From Promethearchaeia archaeon (lineage in GTDB: Archaea > Asgardarchaeota > Lokiarchaeia > Sigyniarchaeales > SOKP01), in the NCBI GenBank assembly GCA_029856145.1, contig JAHQWK010000001.1:310001-374000 (forward strand): a DNA stretch of 64,000 nucleotides, given 5' to 3'. Shown piece after piece: positions 62,798 through 64,000 of this stretch (positions within the stretch are counted from its first letter, which is position 1; every line of letters begins with the position of its first letter). The position numbers and the translations under genes are program-made. The notes under the pieces are model-generated. The model ran no database searches. It had not been told where the DNA came from and saw nothing but the letters and a program-made list of their open reading frames with translations.

Positions 62798-64000
62798 ATG
62801 AAATTTTTTAATTTATTCGATATTGGAAAGAGAAAAAACCAGAAAAAGCAAGGTATAAAATTATTAATTTGCTTATTTTTTACATTTATAATTTTACTGA
62901 ATTTTTTATTTATTACCAATAATAATCATAAAATTATATCTTCCGAGGAGAACTTCTTCCCAAATAATTTCAATAACAATTCAACTATTAATAACCTACA
63001 AACAAGCTCCCCAATTTCAATCCTTCAGGACCCATTTACAAAAAATTTTGATCAAGTACGCCAATTTTTCGAGAATAACTATCAATCAAGTTTAGATTTT
63101 GATATTTCTATGTATTATAGATACGGAGATACTGATGGCGATATTACTGACGATAGAATTTTTTCAGAAGATAATTTACTCTATTATAAGTCATTAATGC
63201 AAACGGAAATAAATGATATTGAAACATATGAGATTTATTTAGATTTAAAAGATACTACTCTGTGGTATGAGGGTAATACTGATGAATACAAATATGGCTT
63301 TGTTAGATCGATTGATGATACTGGGGAAATAAAGAACGACAAAAGGTTTTTAAATGATAATTTAATGCCAATTTTCCTGTTAATTGAAAATATTGGTGAT
63401 GATATTAATAGTTTCGCTGTTAGGGGAACAATTCCAAGGCATTCCATTAATGAAATGTTCCATCTAGTAAATTCTTCTCAATTTTGGGATGATAGATATA
63501 ATTATAATGGATTTTACAATTACAATTCTTCAAATACTAAGTATGCTGAAAGTAATTTTTATGCCATTCTAGCAAACCTCTTAATTCATCGAAGTTACCA
63601 AAATCTCGGTTTAGAACAAGTTATTCGAGATCGTGCTTATGAACTAGCAAATCTAACTATAGTTGACATGGTTGACAACGAGTATATGTGGGACGCATCA
63701 TATAAAGCCTTTTACCATGATGCTAATAGTAATTGGGATACGTCTCTTGCGGGACAAAAATCTTATCACTTAAGTACAAATGCTTTAGGTATAATTACAT
63801 TATTAGAATTTTGGGTTGAATCTGGTATGGCAAATGATTCAATATATTATGAAAATGCTATTGATCTTTATAGAAAGCTTGATTATTTATATGATAACGG
63901 TCTTTATAAGAAAATTGCTACTCCTCAATGGACTAGTATATCTGACCATAATAAAGACCTTGCAGATAACGCTTTGATGATGAGTGCTTGTTTGAAGTTA
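62798..64000 (+). CDS. Secreted or membrane-anchored helical protein, cut by the window edge
   Basis: The ATG at 62798 opens a frame that stays open to the right edge (401 codons seen). A basic N-terminus is followed by one hydrophobic helix (LLICLFFTFIILLNFLFIT), then a Ser/Asn-rich spacer, so the bulk lies outside the cell. The extracellular part includes FYAILANLLIHRSYQNLG, YMWDASYKAFYHDANS and TNALGIITLLEFWVESG, helical pairs that resemble an alpha/alpha-barrel, as in glycan-active enzymes. No catalytic motif can be assigned and the C-terminus is missing. Function is unknown. Confidence 0.6.
   Translation, partial: MKFFNLFDIGKRKNQKKQGIKLLICLFFTFIILLNFLFITNNNHKIISSEENFFPNNFNNNSTINNLQTSSPISILQDPFTKNFDQVRQFFENNYQSSLDFDISMYYRYGDTDGDITDDRIFSEDNLLYYKSLMQTEINDIETYEIYLDLKDTTLWYEGNTDEYKYGFVRSIDDTGEIKNDKRFLNDNLMPIFLLIENIGDDINSFAVRGTIPRHSINEMFHLVNSSQFWDDRYNYNGFYNYNSSNTKYAESNFYAILANLLIHRSYQNLGLEQVIRDRAYELANLTIVDMVDNEYMWDASYKAFYHDANSNWDTSLAGQKSYHLSTNALGIITLLEFWVESGMANDSIYYENAIDLYRKLDYLYDNGLYKKIATPQWTSISDHNKDLADNALMMSACLKL

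Noticed and set aside
1..64000. tRNA, rRNA or CRISPR arrays
   Set aside because: I looked for T-loop-like GTTCxAATC arms, rRNA-like G+C-rich tracts and regularly spaced repeats and found none, but short or intron-containing tRNAs could be missed by eye.
1..64000. Mobile element or provirus in the window
   Set aside because: No transposase, integrase or terminal repeats were recognised, and gene content and base usage look uniform by eye.

Overview
The window looks like an A+T-rich chromosomal segment of an Asgard archaeon, most likely of the Lokiarchaeia type. The evidence is archaeal: an acetyl-CoA decarbonylase/synthase (CdhC and CdhB), an Alba chromatin protein, an archaeal/eukaryal-type glycyl-tRNA synthetase, many DUF35 zinc-ribbon/OB-fold proteins, and U-rich terminator-like tracts. 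The Asgard-specific evidence is a eukaryote-like small GTPase beside two seven-helix membrane proteins that carry longin-like cytoplasmic tails. This assignment is inference from gene content; no rRNA or tRNA gene was seen.

Layout. 1-2757 (minus strand): two paralogous 7TM/longin-like proteins and a small GTPase whose real start lies upstream of its first ATG. 3022-5480: cdhC and cdhB, divergent from a CooT-like nickel-protein gene across two palindromes. 5496-7886: a secreted gingipain-type peptidase, a GNAT gene remnant and alba, which has a large bipartite palindrome upstream. 8141-18490: two tandem crotonase paralogues, an orphan DNA methylase fused to a specificity domain, a GNAT, an acyl-CoA synthetase, a nitronate monooxygenase-like flavoprotein, two zinc-binding proteins and a glycosyltransferase.

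18777-48823 is a lipid/acyl-CoA island, interrupted by a few other genes. It has five thiolase-fold proteins, five DUF35 partners, two SCP2-domain carriers, two acyl-CoA dehydrogenase-like proteins, two acyl-CoA synthetases (a third lies at 12584), two crotonases, a CrtI-like FAD oxidoreductase next to a ferredoxin-type reductase, an iron alcohol dehydrogenase, a tungsten aldehyde:ferredoxin oxidoreductase, a 2,4-dienoyl-CoA reductase and a BKACE (DUF849) enzyme. None of the thiolase-fold proteins keeps the full Cys/His/His catalytic set, and two carry a Tyr-x-x-Phe motif where thiolases have His-Asp-x-Phe. That pattern, and the DUF35 pairing, resembles the retro-aldolase Ltp2/DUF35 system of steroid side-chain degradation. 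No 3-hydroxyacyl-CoA dehydrogenase is present. My main hypothesis is that this island performs aldolytic rather than thiolytic chain shortening, perhaps of methyl-branched (isoprenoid) chains, with aldehyde or ketone products handled by the neighbouring aldehyde and alcohol oxidoreductases.

48943-64000 is mixed: an RNase H-like exonuclease, a lone CheY-like receiver, a GlpA/D-type glycerol-3-phosphate dehydrogenase, an AmmeMemoRadiSam-type radical SAM protein, a C_GCAxxG_C_C protein, two TPR proteins, a small zinc ribbon, a GNAT, a large coiled-coil protein of unknown function, another 7TM protein, glycyl-tRNA synthetase and the start of a secreted protein cut by the window edge. Starts were adjusted where a Shine-Dalgarno-like sequence or a family motif decided them.
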